A stretch of DNA of 64,000 bases from Gari tellinella (taxonomy: Eukaryota; Mollusca; Bivalvia; Cardiida; Psammobiidae). The DNA is taken from positions 87,416,198 to 87,480,197 of the forward strand of contig OV277859.1 of the NCBI GenBank assembly GCA_922989275.2, in the 5' to 3' direction. A program made the position numbers and the translations under genes. This document shows, one piece after another, positions 43,501 to 55,862 of this stretch (its first letter is position 1; each line of letters opens with the position of its first letter). Below the pieces are notes generated by a model. The model did not search any database. It worked only from the letters and a program-made list of their open reading frames with translations, and was not told the DNA's origin.

Positions 43501-43697
43501 CAGGGCTCCAGAGAGTAAAAAGGGAGTAAACTGAACAAATTCAACATTTTTTCACTCATTTCAGCATCAACTCCTATGGTGTTACTACTCATTAGAATCG
43601 TCTCGAAGAGACGATTCTAATGAGTAGTGACAGCATAGGGTTTAATGCAGAAATAAAGATTTTAAATTTTGAAATACTCTCCTTATCTGGAGCTCTG
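43501..43697. mobile_element. F7 element, copy 2
   Basis: Counterpart of 17834-18030; the core C hairpin pairs perfectly here. Confidence 0.87.
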
Positions 43698-44267
43698 TAT
43701 CGAAAAATGTCGTCTACTTTTATTTCAAAATTGAAGATTTCGGCATTTAGAAATGAGTATGTGTTTCAAATAGTTTGGAACTTGATCAGACGTCGAGTTA
43801 CGGAAAATGTAATTGTACTCGATGATGTGAATTCAATGATTGAAATATAAAGCAAATGCCCAATGTGTTCCGGATTGCACAATCTATATGTAGCTTAAAC
43901 ATACATCAAAGCTTCTGAACCATTCAAAACTAAGAAAAAAAAGTTTAATTTTAGTTTGATTACGGAGGCATAGTGTGCTCAGCCATTTCTATTGATAGTC
44001 GTTCACAAAGCTCGCCGCTTAATGCAGAACAACATTAATGTAGAAAACATGTTCTATGAGCTACAGTGGAGAAAACGTTATTCTTTCCCGTTTAAACGTA
44101 AACGAAACGCAAACGCAGTGTATTAAAATGGGTAAAATGACAACTTTTTGACAATTTTGACGACTCATTTTAAACAGAGTGGCAAACAGTTTGAAGCCTG
44201 ATCACACACCGGGTTTCCCGGCGTCTGATCTAGCTCCAAACTGTTTGCAATGGAAATAATAGTTTAA

Positions 44268-44781
44268 AGGGACTCGCAACCGGATGGTGTACTTGTCAAA
44301 ATAAAATAAAATACTCAAATAAAAGCAAATTTGTGGCATTTTTTGGCTTCTGACATTAAAAAAATATGATCAGTCCAAAAAAAGTCTCAAGAATCGTCAC
44401 CGAATCTTAGATTTTTAGATATTTTCCATCGTTTTTCTATACCGACTAGTAGACGGTATAGTTGTTGTTGTTGCTTCTCTACACGGGCTCAGACATAAAC
44501 ACGAGCCGAATTACGCAGTTGTATACACATTGAAATACGTTAAATCGATCCGAGATAGTTCCGTGGTCCATTGGTCTAAGCGGTTTTCCCTATTTTGCCT
44601 TCTGTCCGCCAATGCCGGGCCCCGGGTTCGAATCCCACCAGGGACCAATATTTTTTTTTATTGAAATACATTTTTTTAAACAGAATTTCTTATCCTAAAC
44701 TAATTCTTTACCATTTATATAAGCGTTTGACACATATTTACAAATTACTATTTTTAATGCACCATCTGGTTGCGAGTCGCT
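44268..44781 (+). mobile_element. F10 element carrying a tRNA-like sequence, copy-2 specific (514 bp)
   Basis: Starts agggactcgcaaccggatgg and ends ggttgcgagtcgct; TTAA on both sides (44264-44267, 44782-44785). Copy 1 has the empty TTAA at 18605-18608. Relative to the copy-1 F10 (22451-22987) it is at another locus, in opposite orientation, and slightly diverged. This shows mobility independent of the 26-kb duplication. Confidence 0.94.
44559..44647 (+). pseudogene. tRNA-like sequence inside F10, copy 2
   Basis: A-box-like TGGTCCATTGG (44564-44574) and B box GGTTCGAATCC (44625-44635), ending ccagggacc. TCCGTGG and CCAGGGA can pair at six of seven positions. The T stem pairs imperfectly and the anticodon is unclear, so it may be a pol III promoter module, not a working tRNA. 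Confidence 0.6.
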
Positions 44782-44849
44782 TTAAGCGTAAACGCGTTTA
44801 TTGGGAAAGAATAACGTTTTCTCTACTGTATGTATAATTATCTCTTTGT

Positions 44850-45570
44850 TTAAGGACTGGTGGGCAAGTAGAATAAGTGTTTAGGGCTGAACATTCCTCC
44901 AGTTTTCAGAAACCCCAGCTTATCTGAGACCCGGGCTTTCGTTTCATCTAAACGGGAAAGAATAATAGTTTCTACTACCTCCCCAATATACCTAGCAAAA
45001 CTGTTCCAAATGAGTTTGTACATTGGAGAATGCGTTATTCTTCCCCAGTAAACGCATCAAGTTATGTTATTTAAAACCCTATTCATTGCATACAATTTGG
45101 ATCCAGATGAGACGCCGGGTAAAATTGTTTGCCACTCAAATTAAGATAAGTCGCCAGAGTTTTCCAAAAGCTGCCTCTCTTTCCATTTTTGCATTGCTAT
45201 TTATTACGTTTTATTTCAAAATTTGCAATATAAATAGACAATGCAGCAAAATTAAAGTTTATGATAGATCAATAACGGGGAAACTAGTGCATTGTGGTCC
45301 TGATGAATTTACTTAACATACAATGTATTCAACCCTAGCGACGAGTATACTCATCATTTACAAACAGTGTACGTGTGAGGATAATACTTGTCCCATGCAA
45401 ACAGTGTAGACCCTGATCAGAGGGCTCCTTTAGGAGTCCTCTGATCAGGGTCTACACTGTTTGTCATTTTGAAATATATTGTTAAAATCAACCCTAAATA
45501 GTCAAAAATGGACTATACTTATTTTGAAATTGGAATTGTCCTTTTAAAGTTTTAGGGGTGAATGAGTTAA
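44850..45570 (+). repeat. Internal direct repeat, right, copy 2
   Basis: Counterpart of 18921-19635, entered directly from the F4 because the copy-1 F2 is absent. Contains a complete F8 (45317-45566). Confidence 0.92.
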
Positions 45571-46020
45571 ATGTAAATTCTACCTCCCTTGGGCATTTAG
45601 TGAGGGGTTCGTTTCCTACAGTGGTAAATGTTTTTCCTTTATTCAAGCAAATAGACGAGTGTGTCTACCTTATAAGTGTTGATGATTTCAGTAACGATCT
45701 TGGAAAATAGATAAGGGGAAATAAACCAGAACTAATTATGTTTCCTATCGTCCACGGTTGTCTCCCTGACATTGTCATTTCATAGCAGTTTTTCTGATTG
45801 CGCCCAGTGGATTCTTCCATATTGTGTTAGTCCATTTTTATCGAAAGGGTGCCTGGTCTAAACTTTCCTTTTCGTTTTATATTGAAATTCCTATCGGCAA
45901 ACAGTGTAGACTATGATAATAGTCATCATTGTTTGCCTCTGTCCTAAATGTATTTTGTTCCAGAATGTCGTTGAATGCATTTCTACGACTATAATTATAT
46001 GCGATTTTAGAAAATAAACA
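45571..46020. other. Unassigned segment, copy 2
   Basis: Counterpart of 19636-20085. Confidence 0.4.
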
Positions 46021-46614
46021 AGGGCCATTATGGCCCTACATCGCTCACCTGGTACACCATGTAAAATTTGACCTATAGTGACCTATATTATGACTGGACA
46101 TCACCCACAATCTACCTCTATAGTGTTAACAAGATTTTTCTATGATTTGACCTAGTGACCTAGTTTTTGACCCGACACAACCCACATTTGATTTTGACCT
46201 AGATTTGATGTAGGCAAACATTGTGACAATATTTTATTCAGATCTAATGAGATTTGTAGCCTCTAGAGGGTTAACACATCCAGTTCAAACCTGAGCTAAA
46301 TATCAATGAAGCAAACATGTTGAGCAAGATTCTTTAAAATCCATTGAGATTTGTAACCTCTAGAGAGTTAAAAATGTTTTTCTATGATTTGACCTAGTGA
46401 CCTAGTTTTTGACCGGACATGACCCACATTTTAACTTGACCTAGATTTCTTGAAGACAAACATTGTTATCAAGTTTCATGAAGATATCCAATGAAATTTG
46501 TAGCCTCTAGAGTGTTAACAAACCAATTGTGAACACACAGACATACATACAGACAGACGACGGAAATCAAGAGATCCTAATAGCTCAACTTGGCACTTTG
46601 TGCCAGGTGAGCTT
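46021..46614 (+). mobile_element. Bivalve-type interspersed repeat, copy 2
   Basis: Counterpart of 20086-20679. Confidence 0.65.
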
Positions 46615-46623
46615 AAAAGTTAA

Positions 46624-46841
46624 CCCCCTGAAGGCCTTCACTGCCATAACGTCATCTATTGCAACAATTTTTATCTGCTTTTCTTTCTCAAATTTAAATT
46701 TGAGGTATTTTGACTCAATAAATTTTGAATTGAGTGTCAAATAGATGGGTCTTGATCAGATGCTATGTTACGCGGTGTCTGATCATGATCCAGCAAACTA
46801 TTTGCAAATAACTATTGTACTCGGGTAAGGCAGTGAAGGGG
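46624..46841. mobile_element. F1 element, copy 2
   Basis: Counterpart of 20689-20906. Confidence 0.85.
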
Positions 46842-47009
46842 TTAATCTTTTGTAAGGTGAGCAGATTCTGTAATCTACTAGCAAAGTTGTTGTTGACTGC
46901 ATTTCTAAGAGTATATGCCATGCCCTTTAGAAAAGATTATCACTTACTTGACATTCAGAATATTATAATAATCCTATGTAATTCGGGCAGACCAGACCTC
47001 AGGTCTGAT

Positions 47010-47075
47010 CAAACAGTGTAGACCCTGATCAGACTGCTCCTTCAGGAGCAGTCTGATCAGGGTCTCAACTGTTTG
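47010..47075. repeat. Isolated F8-type core hairpin, copy 2
   Basis: Counterpart of 21067-21131. The right arm has gatcaggg (pairing restored relative to copy 1) but tctcaactg (pairing lost). Confidence 0.8.
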
Positions 47076-47173
47076 CTCTTTCAGTTTGCACCTTTTGGAC
47101 AACTTACTTTGTGATAGTGATTTGTTCTATTTTTTCTGGGTAGAAACAAAATGTTGACTGATGTGGAACATAT

Positions 47174-47334
47174 ATTTCTTCATGTAATCCATTTCCCCAT
47201 AGTCTGAATTAAGGTTTGAAGACGGGTGTTCACTTAAAGTAGTGTGAAAGTAAAGCACCATGCATCTAAACATGCATTCTGCTTTACTTTCAGTCTGCTT
47301 TATAAAAGCAGACTATGTGGTAAGCGTTGGGGTT
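47174..47334. mobile_element. F2 remnant, copy 2
   Basis: Counterpart of 21230-21390. Confidence 0.6.
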
Positions 47335-47669
47335 AATACAATATTGACTGTATTTGTCTTACTAAGATACAGCATGGTTGAAATATAAACAATGAACCAA
47401 TGAAAGTTGAATTTTTTTTAATCAATAAAAATATAGCAACTATTTCTAATACAGCTTTAGATAAAAAATAAAAATATTCATAATAAATTCTAAATTTAAA
47501 AAATAAGAAAATTGGTTTAAGAACACAGGGAACTCTAAATTATCCAAACCCACATCAAAACATAGATACACATTATTAAAACATTTCAACATAACAGGAA
47601 AACAAACCATCAGTTATTTCATACAGTGTAGACCTGTGACCATTCAGGGCATTCTCTATGGCATATTAA

Positions 47670-49187
47670 CTCATTCCCCCCTGAAGTTTTTAATGGACAA
47701 TTCCAATTTCAAAATACGTCTAGTTCATTTTTTACTATTTAGGGATGATTTTAACAATATATTTCAAAACAAGAGCACCGCAGTGCGGCAAAATACGCCC
47801 GTCACGGCCGGCGGGTGTCAAAGTCGTCCAGACTCAGGCCGACTGGAAAAAGTCGCCCGGAGTGTAGGCCCGACTATCGATCTCAAAAAGACTATGCTGT
47901 AGTATTGGGATAGCTCAAGTACTATCCTGATAGTATTGCGATAGTCAAGAAAAAAGTTCTAGGTTTTTTAAAAAATGCCCATTTTTGACAATAAAGGGGG
48001 CATAACTCTGCTAAAAATAGTCGCCAACGTCTGAAATTTAACAGGAACCAAAATTCACAGGTGCCTACCCTGTATGATGAGAAAGCTAAATATGAAATTT
48101 GGTTACAATAGACAAAATGTAAGTAAAATTATTATCAGGAAACAATATATTGTTAAAAAAATTGTGTGAATGGCCATAACTCTAAAAATACAGAGTCAAA
48201 CCAAAAACCCGTAATATATATTAAGTCACTTCATTCATTGTATCACCATATCAAATTTGAAATCAATTGAATCAAAAATAAAAAAGTTCTGGTTTTTTTT
48301 TTAAAAATGCCCATTTTTGACAATAAAGGGGCATAACTCTGCTAAAAATAGTCGCCAACGTCTGAAACGCAAACTCGTCCGAACTATTGTGGTATGGAAT
48401 ATTTGTAGGAAGTTTAATCAAAATCGGTCAATAAATGAAGGTGAGAGAGCGCTAAGAAGAAAAGTTAACGGACGAAGTGTGGCTTATTTTAAATTTTAAG
48501 GATGTAAAGGGGCATAACTCATAGAAAAATAATTTAACAGGAACCAAAATTCACAGGTGCCTTCCCTGCATGATGAGAAAGATAAATATGAAATTTGGTT
48601 ACAATAGACAAAATGTAAGTAAAATTATTATCAGGAAACAATATATTGTTAAAAAAATTGTGTAAAGGGGCATAACTCTGAAAATAAGACGTCAAACCAA
48701 AAACCCGTAATATATGTTAAGTAACTTCATTCATTGTATCACCATATCAAATTTGAAATAAATTGAATAATTAAAAAAAAAGTTCTGTTTTTTTTAAAAA
48801 ATGCCCATTTTTGACAATAAAGGGGCATAACTCTGCTAAAACTAGCCGCTAACATCTGAAACGCGAACTCGTCCGAGCTATTGTGGTATGGAATATTTGT
48901 AGGAAGTTTAATTAAAATCGGTAAATAAATGAAGGTGAGAGAGCGCTAACAAGAAAAGTTAACGGACGGACGTACGGACGGACGTACGGACGGATGTACA
49001 GCGCTGGGTATACCATAATACGACCGTCGATGACGGGCGTATAATGACAAACAGTGTATACCCTGATCAGAGGGCTCCTTATGGAGCCCTCTGATCAGGG
49101 TCTACACTGTTTGCAAAGGACAAGTGCAATCCTCACAGGTAAACAGTTTGTAAATTATGAGTATACTCGTCACTAGGGTTGAATGTG
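47670..49187. mobile_element. F8 element interrupted by a 1.3-kb insert
   Basis: Counterpart of 21726-21968 with TTAA at 47666-47669 and 49188-49191. It is split at caaaa|tgac by the insert 47770-49044. Confidence 0.92.
47770..49044 (+). mobile_element. Helitron/Helentron-like element, copy-2 specific (1,275 bp)
   Basis: The insertion lies between A and T with no clear duplication (copies 1 and 3 read caaaatgacaaac uninterrupted). Left end caagagcaccgcagtgcggc is followed by atacgcccgtc; the right end gacgggcgtataa repeats that motif inverted, an offset inverted repeat. Inside are tandem-like subrepeats (tttgacaataaaggggcata near 47985, 48316 and 48809) and a ggacggacgtacgg microsatellite near 48963. 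No Rep/helicase frame, so non-autonomous. The class is inferred from A^T insertion and end structure. Confidence 0.6.
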
Positions 49188-49191
49188 TTAA

Positions 49192-49349
49192 CCCATTACC
49201 CCAAGACAGGTGACCACTTAAAGCAGGTTGAAAGTAAAGCAGAATGTGCCTTAAGGCACATTCTGCTTTACTTTCAGTCAGCTTTAAGCTACCATCTACT
49301 AGGATGTAGAAAATGTTTCATTGGTACATGATTATCACTGTATAAAAGG
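49192..49349. mobile_element. F2 element (right end lost), copy 2
   Basis: Counterpart of 21973-22130; shares TTAA with the F8, and its arms are better paired than in copy 1. Confidence 0.82.
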
Positions 49350-49548
49350 GAACAAATCCAAGATTGTTGATGTAATAAAGTTCAAACAAAAACATAAACA
49401 AGATCTGTGCAATATCAAAATCATCTGTACACCATTACTTTTCCCTCATATACACACATGTATGAATACAAATTTACAGCATGGCTAACACGTTCTAACA
49501 ATTATTCAATGTCGAAAATATCAACCCTTTCCTTCAGAATGGCATGTT

Positions 49549-49722
49549 CAATAAAAACTCTCTATTAGTTGTTAGGTGTTTTTAATTACAGATGACAGCT
49601 TAAAGCAAGGGGACAGTAAAACAAAAAGCTCCTTCAGGAGCTTTCTGTTTTACTGTCACCTTGCTTTAAGCTGTCACCAGTCTTTTATACAATTAATCAT
49701 CTTTCTGGTCTTCATAGAGAAG
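49549..49722. mobile_element. F3 element, uninterrupted, copy 2
   Basis: Counterpart of 22330-23044 without F10; a single TTAA at 49666-49669 is the empty site. Confidence 0.82.
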
Positions 49723-49854
49723 TTTAACTGAATTCATACCTCAAGATCACAGAAATTCTACTACCCTTTCCTGGTATAGAGCCAGGGATCTTTTCTTGCA
49801 TGTTTGACAAGTGACTGCTTAAAGCAGGATGTAAGCAAAGTAGACACCTCTTAA

Positions 49855-50085
49855 CCCTTTACCCCAGAGCCTGTTTCTAGTATTAATGATTGACCACTTA
49901 AACCAGGTTGAAAGTGAAGTAGAATGTGCCCTAAGGCACATTCTGCTTTACTTTCAGCCTGTGTTAAGCTTCAATCTGCTATGATATAGAAAATATTTGT
50001 TATTGTACAAATTCATAACTGTGCAAAGTGAAAGTATTTTCTTCAGTGGAGGAATAAATAAAAGGCATATTTATAGGGTAATGGG
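49855..50085. mobile_element. F2 element nested in hairpin apex, copy 2
   Basis: Counterpart of 23180-23411. Confidence 0.92.
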
Positions 50086-50198
50086 TTAAAGGAGTGTCTG
50101 CTGTACTTCCAGTCTGTTTAATGCAAACACAAGTTTCTTCCTGTTTAAGCAAACATCTGTCTTCAATATTGAACACAAGCTATGGGGACACAAGTTAA

Positions 50199-50442
50199 CC
50201 CTTTCCCCAATAGAAGCGACTTTTAGCGTATTTAATTTACTCCTCCGCTGAAAAAAATAGTTCCAGTTCATACCCTTATGAACAATTACGATAACAAATA
50301 TTTTCTATATCCTAGCAGATGGTTGTTTAAAGCAGGCTGAAAGTAAAGCATACTGTGCCTTAAGGCACATTCTGCTTTACTTTCAACCTGCTTTAAGTGA
50401 TCACCTGTATTTAATATTATAAACGGGTTATTGGGTAAAGGG
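50199..50442. mobile_element. F2 element, copy 2
   Basis: Counterpart of 23525-23768. Confidence 0.92.
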
Positions 50443-50670
50443 TTAAAGCAGGCTGAAAGTAAAACAGAAGGCTCCTCATGGAGTTTTCTGATTTACTTTC
50501 AGTCTGCTTTATGTATACATATGTTTTAAACCTTTAAAGCACAAGGTAATTATAAAGGATAGAGTTACCTGAGATGTCTGACCTGTCAGATACAGTATAA
50601 ATCACCGGAGAGTAGCTGAACAACGAAATCTCTAATTGTTCAAAGTCCAACTCTATTATAATGAATTTAA

Positions 50671-50894
50671 CCCTTTACCCAATAGCCTGTTTCTAGTTGT
50701 GTAGACAAACAACCACATAAAGCGAGTTAAAAGTAAATCAGAATGCCCCTTAAGATGCATGCTGCTTTACTTTCAACCTACATGAAGCTAAGCATCTGCT
50801 AGGATATAGAAAATATTTCCTTTGGTGCATATTTATGACTGAATAAAGTGGAACTATTTTCAATAGTATAGGTATAAATTGTGGGGTAAAATGA
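50671..50894. mobile_element. F2 element, copy 2
   Basis: Counterpart of 23997-24220. Confidence 0.87.
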
Positions 50895-50991
50895 TTAAAT
50901 GAAACAAATGTCATCATGCATAGGGAAAATGACCTTAATACTTGACAAAAGTGTCATCACCATTGTTCAAAGATAAAACAAAGCAGTTTAA

Positions 50992-51232
50992 CCTATTACC
51001 CCAAAAATATGCCTTTAATTTATTTCTCCACTGAAGAAATTAGTTCAACTTTCTCAAGTTATGATTGTGTACTACATGTATAAGAAAATATTTCTTTATC
51101 CTGGCAGATGATAGCTTAAAGCAGGCTGAAAGTAAAGCAGATTGCACCTTCAGGTGCATTCTGCTTTACTTTCAACCTACTTTAAGTGGTCATGTGCTTT
51201 CAAAAATAGAAACAGGCTATGGGGGTAATGGG
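50992..51232. mobile_element. F2 element, copy 2
   Basis: Counterpart of 24318-24558. Confidence 0.9.
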
Positions 51233-51335
51233 TTAATTGACCTTGATAAATGATAAACAGTGTGTATCCTAATCAGCTAAAACACTGTCAAAACAGCTGA
51301 TCAGTACACTGTTTAAGATCTGAAGTTTATAAATG

Positions 51336-51555
51336 AGCCATGCCATGACAAAACCTGCCTTATTGCATTGCAACATTTTACAGACCAAGCACTGTTGTCA
51401 TCCCAGGCTCTGTATCTGAGTTTGGACTACACGGCCAAATACCTTATATAATACAGCTACATTAAATGCTTAAGAAAAACAGTGTTGACCAAGACGTAAC
51501 GGCTGGTCTTGATCTACACTGTTTGCAATGCAATAAGGCTGGTCATGGCATGGCT
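51336..51555. repeat. Inverted repeat, copy 2
   Basis: Counterpart of 24662-24881. Confidence 0.75.
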
Positions 51556-51699
51556 TAAATCTCTTTTTGTAAATCGGATTCTTAATATAGCCAACTACTT
51601 TCAAAAGATATTGTTTATCAATTATAGGTAAATCAGTTTTTAAAATTACAAAATGTACATTACATAGGAATATGGTAAAATATAGTAAATATAAATTAA

Positions 51700-51905
51700 C
51701 CCTTAGCCTGCCACTCACGACTATAGCTCCATATGGAAACAGCTTGGATCCGGATGAGACGCCGAGTAACTCGGCGTCTCATCCGGATCCAAGCTGTTTG
51801 ACACTCGGACAACATTTTCAGCAATTTTGAGCAACTTTGAAGCACTTTGAAACTTGAAGCAGACGAGAAATATAGCAGACGACAATTTATTTGGCGGGCT
51901 AAGGG
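51700..51905. mobile_element. F1 element with variant core, copy 2
   Basis: Counterpart of 25026-25231. Confidence 0.94.
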
Positions 51906-51909
51906 TTAA

Positions 51910-52581
51910 CAATGGTTTATGTCTTGTACATTAAAACATTGTCAAGACTAAGACAAATTACACACTAGAGCAGTATAATTTATGCTTGAAATTAACTATG
52001 CTATCAAAAAAGACATATTTCCTACACATACCCATTTAACTACCCTGGAAACTAAACACTACATTTTAAAAACTAGTGGCAAGATTCTTCGGGTATTGAA
52101 CATGGTCAACTGAACAGAAAACCAATTTGGAAGAACATTAAACATACTGGTCAAGAGGTATTGTCATAATTGTCATCTAGGATTCAATAGGTCAATCGTA
52201 CAGAAAACATAGGTCAACTGATGAATGGAAAAAATATGACAGTGCCATGGAGATAAAAATGATGAAAATCATGAGAAAAAAAAAATCAAAGGAACACACA
52301 GGGAGTATTTACCCTTTCACTGCCAAATTATCATCGGCTTGATACTTCTCAGCATTTTTTGTTAGAAATGTTGATTGTAAGCTTTAACGACAAGCTACCA
52401 GAGGGCACCTGCTGTATGTAACCGGGTGCGATGTCCTACTCTTATTATCGACAGAGCTCTCTGGTTCTTTCGGATGCCCAATGTAAAGCACCGACACATT
52501 GGACCTCAGTTTCTAAAGTCTCATTGGAAGGATTTGGGATCTAATGTACCGCCTGATGTTTGCCGATGTGATTGGAAATGA
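51910..52581. other. Unassigned segment spanning the unit boundary, copy 2
   Basis: Counterpart of 25236-25907. Confidence 0.45.
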
Positions 52582-52747
52582 AAAGGCTACAAGGAATGTA
52601 AAGTAGGTAAAACAGCTAACATATTAACAATGGTTAAAACATCACTAAAGACAGTAAAGAGCTGATAAAACGTTTCAAATCTACATAGTCTGCAGGGCTG
52701 CCATTTTTCTGGATTTTTCCAATTTTTTTGTATATTTATCCAAGCAG

Positions 52748-52939
52748 GTGGTAGCTTAAAGCAGGTTGAAAGTAAAGCAAAATGCACCTTAAGGTGGGTG
52801 GTAGCTTAAAGCAGGTTGAAAGTAAAGCAGAATGCGCCTTAAGGTGGGTGGTAGCTTAAAGCAGGTTGAAAGTAACGCAAAATGCACCTTAAGGTGGGTG
52901 GTAGCTTAAAGCAGGTTGAAAGTAAAGCAGAATGCGCCT
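52748..52939 (+). repeat. 50-bp tandem repeat, copy 3
   Basis: Counterpart of 167-358. Confidence 0.93.
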
Positions 52940-52946
52940 AAAAAAG

Positions 52947-53064
52947 AAGGTTTTGCAGCTATATAAAGGTTAGACATAAATGTCATGTTTGGGGAACAGC
53001 GGCAAGACTCGTTGTAAGGAGGGAGTCATTGTTGGGAGGGCCATTGTAGGGAGGGAACACTGTA
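52947..53064. mobile_element. F5 fragment, copy 3
   Basis: Counterpart of 366-483, with one substitution (caagactcg). Confidence 0.73.
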
Positions 53065-53106
53065 TAAGCAAACATTGCTGACCAAGAAGAGAGATCACTA
53101 AATGCT

Positions 53107-53396
53107 GTGGCAACCGTGGCCTAGTGGTTAGGGCATCCGCCTCGGAAGCGGGAGGTCGAAGGTTCGAATCCCGGAGCCGGATACGGGGTTGGAACAGATG
53201 TGGCCGGTTGGTGAGCCGCCAGCTAGTTAAACGAATGGTTACCGTAGGCCTGTCTCTGCCAGATGCCCGGCAATAAGAGAAGGGATTCGGGAGGTACTGT
53301 GCGCGCAAAAAGGATAGGTGTCTCATAAGCCAAACTGGCTGGCCCTTTCAATAGGGGTGACACTATAATAAACAAAGCCTTTACCTTTTTTTGCTG
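53107..53396 (+). mobile_element. tRNA-derived SINE, copy 3
   Basis: Counterpart of 526-815. Confidence 0.75.
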
Positions 53397-53429
53397 TGTC
53401 TCATGAGGGGCCTACACTGTATAACTATA

Positions 53430-53634
53430 CAGTAAAACCTCGCTATTACGACCACTAAAACGAAGACTAATTGAGTGTTTAATAGACAGGTGACAGCTTA
53501 AAGCAAGGTGACAGTGAAACAGAAAGCTCCTAAAGGAGCTTTCTGTTTCACTGTCACCTTGCTTTAAGCGGTCACCTTTCGTAAACACCCTAATAATAAC
53601 ATAATTTAGTGGTCGTAATAGAGAGGTTTTACTG
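53430..53634. mobile_element. F3 element, copy 3
   Basis: Counterpart of 849-1053. Confidence 0.9.
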
Positions 53635-53892
53635 TATATAGTTTTAACTATATTAAGTGAGAAGGTTATTGCATATAATATAACATCCTAACATATATTT
53701 TACCATGTACAATGTACAATCAGACATCCATGAATTTGTAAACAAATAAACACAAACAAAAACCATGCAGAAACCATTAAACCATAAAATTCGTAAATAT
53801 TCTAAAGATGGACAAAAATATCTTAATTAAAAATCTATTTTCAACGAATAAAACATTATGTTAAGATAGCTCAATTATGTTGGTAACTTTTA

Positions 53893-54137
53893 CCCATTAC
53901 CCCATAAATACGCCTTTTTACGCCTTTAAATTATTCCTTCAGTGAAGAAACAAGTTCAACTTTATACTGTTATGTATATACCATAAGATATATTTTCTAT
54001 TCCCTAGCAGATTATAGCTTAAAGCACTAGGCTGCATGTAAAGCAGAATGCACCTTAAGGTGCATTCTGCTTTACTTTCAACCTGCTTTAAGTAGTCACA
54101 TATTTTCAATACTAGAAACAGGCTACGGGGTAATGGG
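53893..54137. mobile_element. F2 element, copy 3
   Basis: Counterpart of 1312-1556. Confidence 0.87.
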
Positions 54138-54427
54138 TTAAGATATGTGAACATCGGCCACTTAATAAACAAACATAACAATCTCTAAAAACTACTTAAC
54201 CCATTGCTCTACAGGTTTGAGTGTGTTTGAGAAAACCCCATTAGTTTGATAATGTGTACTAGCCATGCATTAAAGATATCAAATTTGCTTTTAGAAATGC
54301 ATAAATATAAACTTTATTGCACATGTTTTAGAAAAGAAACAAAAATGTACACATTATTTATATACAGACAAATTGATAGGTTCTAATGTTCCTCAGAGCC
54401 CTAAACTACCAGATAATAATAACAGTA

Positions 54428-54806
54428 CACTGTTCCCTCTCTACAATGACACCCAATGAGAGACAAAAATGTGTGTTGTTCGAAGTGAGTTTCTTACAGG
54501 GAGGGAAAATTAATACCCTTAGAGTGCTTACATTTGCAAATAGTTTATGCCTAGATCAGACGCCGCGTAAAGCGGCATCTGATCTAGGTTCAAACTAGTT
54601 GTAATTAGTCTTGATGTTTCTTCTGTCAAAATGTCCAATAACGTAACTTTCAGAAAAAACAGCAAACGACAATTTTAAGTAGATGACATTGCAGCAGTGA
54701 AAAGGTTAGACATACACATGTAATTGTGTTATTTGGGGAAAAGCTGCAAGGATTGTTGTAAGGAGGGAATCATTGTTCTAGGGACTGTTGTAGGGAGGGA
54801 GCACTG
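54428..54806. mobile_element. F5 element, copy 3
   Basis: Counterpart of 1846-2224. Confidence 0.85.
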
Positions 54807-54839
54807 TACCATGTGATAATTCAACAATAACCCTTCTCC

Positions 54840-55084
54840 TGGGGCCCATTTCATAAAACTTCGTACGACAAAAACGATCGTAAGTCAAAACTTTAAAATA
54901 CATTTAATTTCTGATTTCTCTATCTAATCCTTTCTTGTAACATCTTTTTGGAATCGTCTTTTCAAGACGATTCCAAAAAGATGTGACAAGACAGGATTAG
55001 ATAGAGAAATTAATAATTATTGAGACTTTTATAATCTGACTTACGATTGTTTTTGTCGTACAAAGTTTTATGAAACGGGCCCCA
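54840..55084. mobile_element. F6 element, copy 3
   Basis: Counterpart of 2258-2502. Confidence 0.85.
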
Positions 55085-55107
55085 GCTGAGCAAGTTGCTG
55101 TTCTTAA

Positions 55108-55591
55108 AACAGTAACTCATTACACCATAGATATGCCTATTTATGTATTTAATTCATTCCGCCACTGAACAAAATAGTTCCATTTTATACAGTTATAAAT
55201 GTGCAACATAAGAAACTATGATATAATTATAAAACATTGCTTATGATACAAAGTTCATGAATGTATAAATTGGAACTACAGTGTTCCCTCCCTACAACGA
55301 CTCCCTCCTTACAACGACCCTTGCCACAGTTCCCTAAACAGGATAATTATGTCTAAGGCTTTTACTGCTGTAATACCGTTTGCTTAAAGCTGTCTCTGCT
55401 GTTTGCTGTAATATCGTTTGCTTAAAGTTGTCGTCTGCTGTTTTCTTAAAGTTACATAATGGACATTTTGACAGAAAAAACTTAATGTTGAGTGACACAC
55501 GGCTTGAATCGTTGTATAGAGGGAGCGCTGTATTTGCTTCAGTGGAGGAAAAAACTGAATAGGCTAAAAGACGCTTCTACCAGGGAAAGGG
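55108..55591. mobile_element. F2 remnant with nested F5 (55279-55530), copy 3
   Basis: Counterpart of 2526-3009. Confidence 0.72.
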
Positions 55592-55862
55592 TTAAAAATA
55601 ATTACAGCCATGGGAATATTCATAATTACACAATATGGTAATGCTTTCATAATAAACTTATTGCTGTACATAGATTTGTTTAAATAAAAACACAACTTAC
55701 CAAAACAATAATTAATGTTTCCATCCAGTTATTATACTTCTAGTGACCGTTATCTAAATTACAGGGTAAGTAACTCCTACAATCATCTTCATACATTTTG
55801 TACAACATTATCTGTATTTCTATCATATTATATCCATGGTAAATATTTCATTGAATACATAC

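Larger units (their letters stand above)
44064..44828. mobile_element. F4 element interrupted by F10, copy 2
   Basis: Counterpart of 18403-18651, split by the F10 at 44268-44781 in its TTAA (44264-44267). Confidence 0.93.
25908..52581 (+). repeat. Tandem ~26 kb unit, copy 2
   Basis: Long-form unit of 26,674 bp. It matches copy 1 throughout but lacks the two copy-1 F2 insertions (empty TTAA sites at 38080-38083 and 44850-44853) and the copy-1 F10 (empty TTAA at 49666-49669). It carries its own F10 (44268-44781) and a 1,275 bp Helitron-like insert (47770-49044). Small differences include an extra 8 bp near 41078 and near 46995. Confidence 0.95.
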
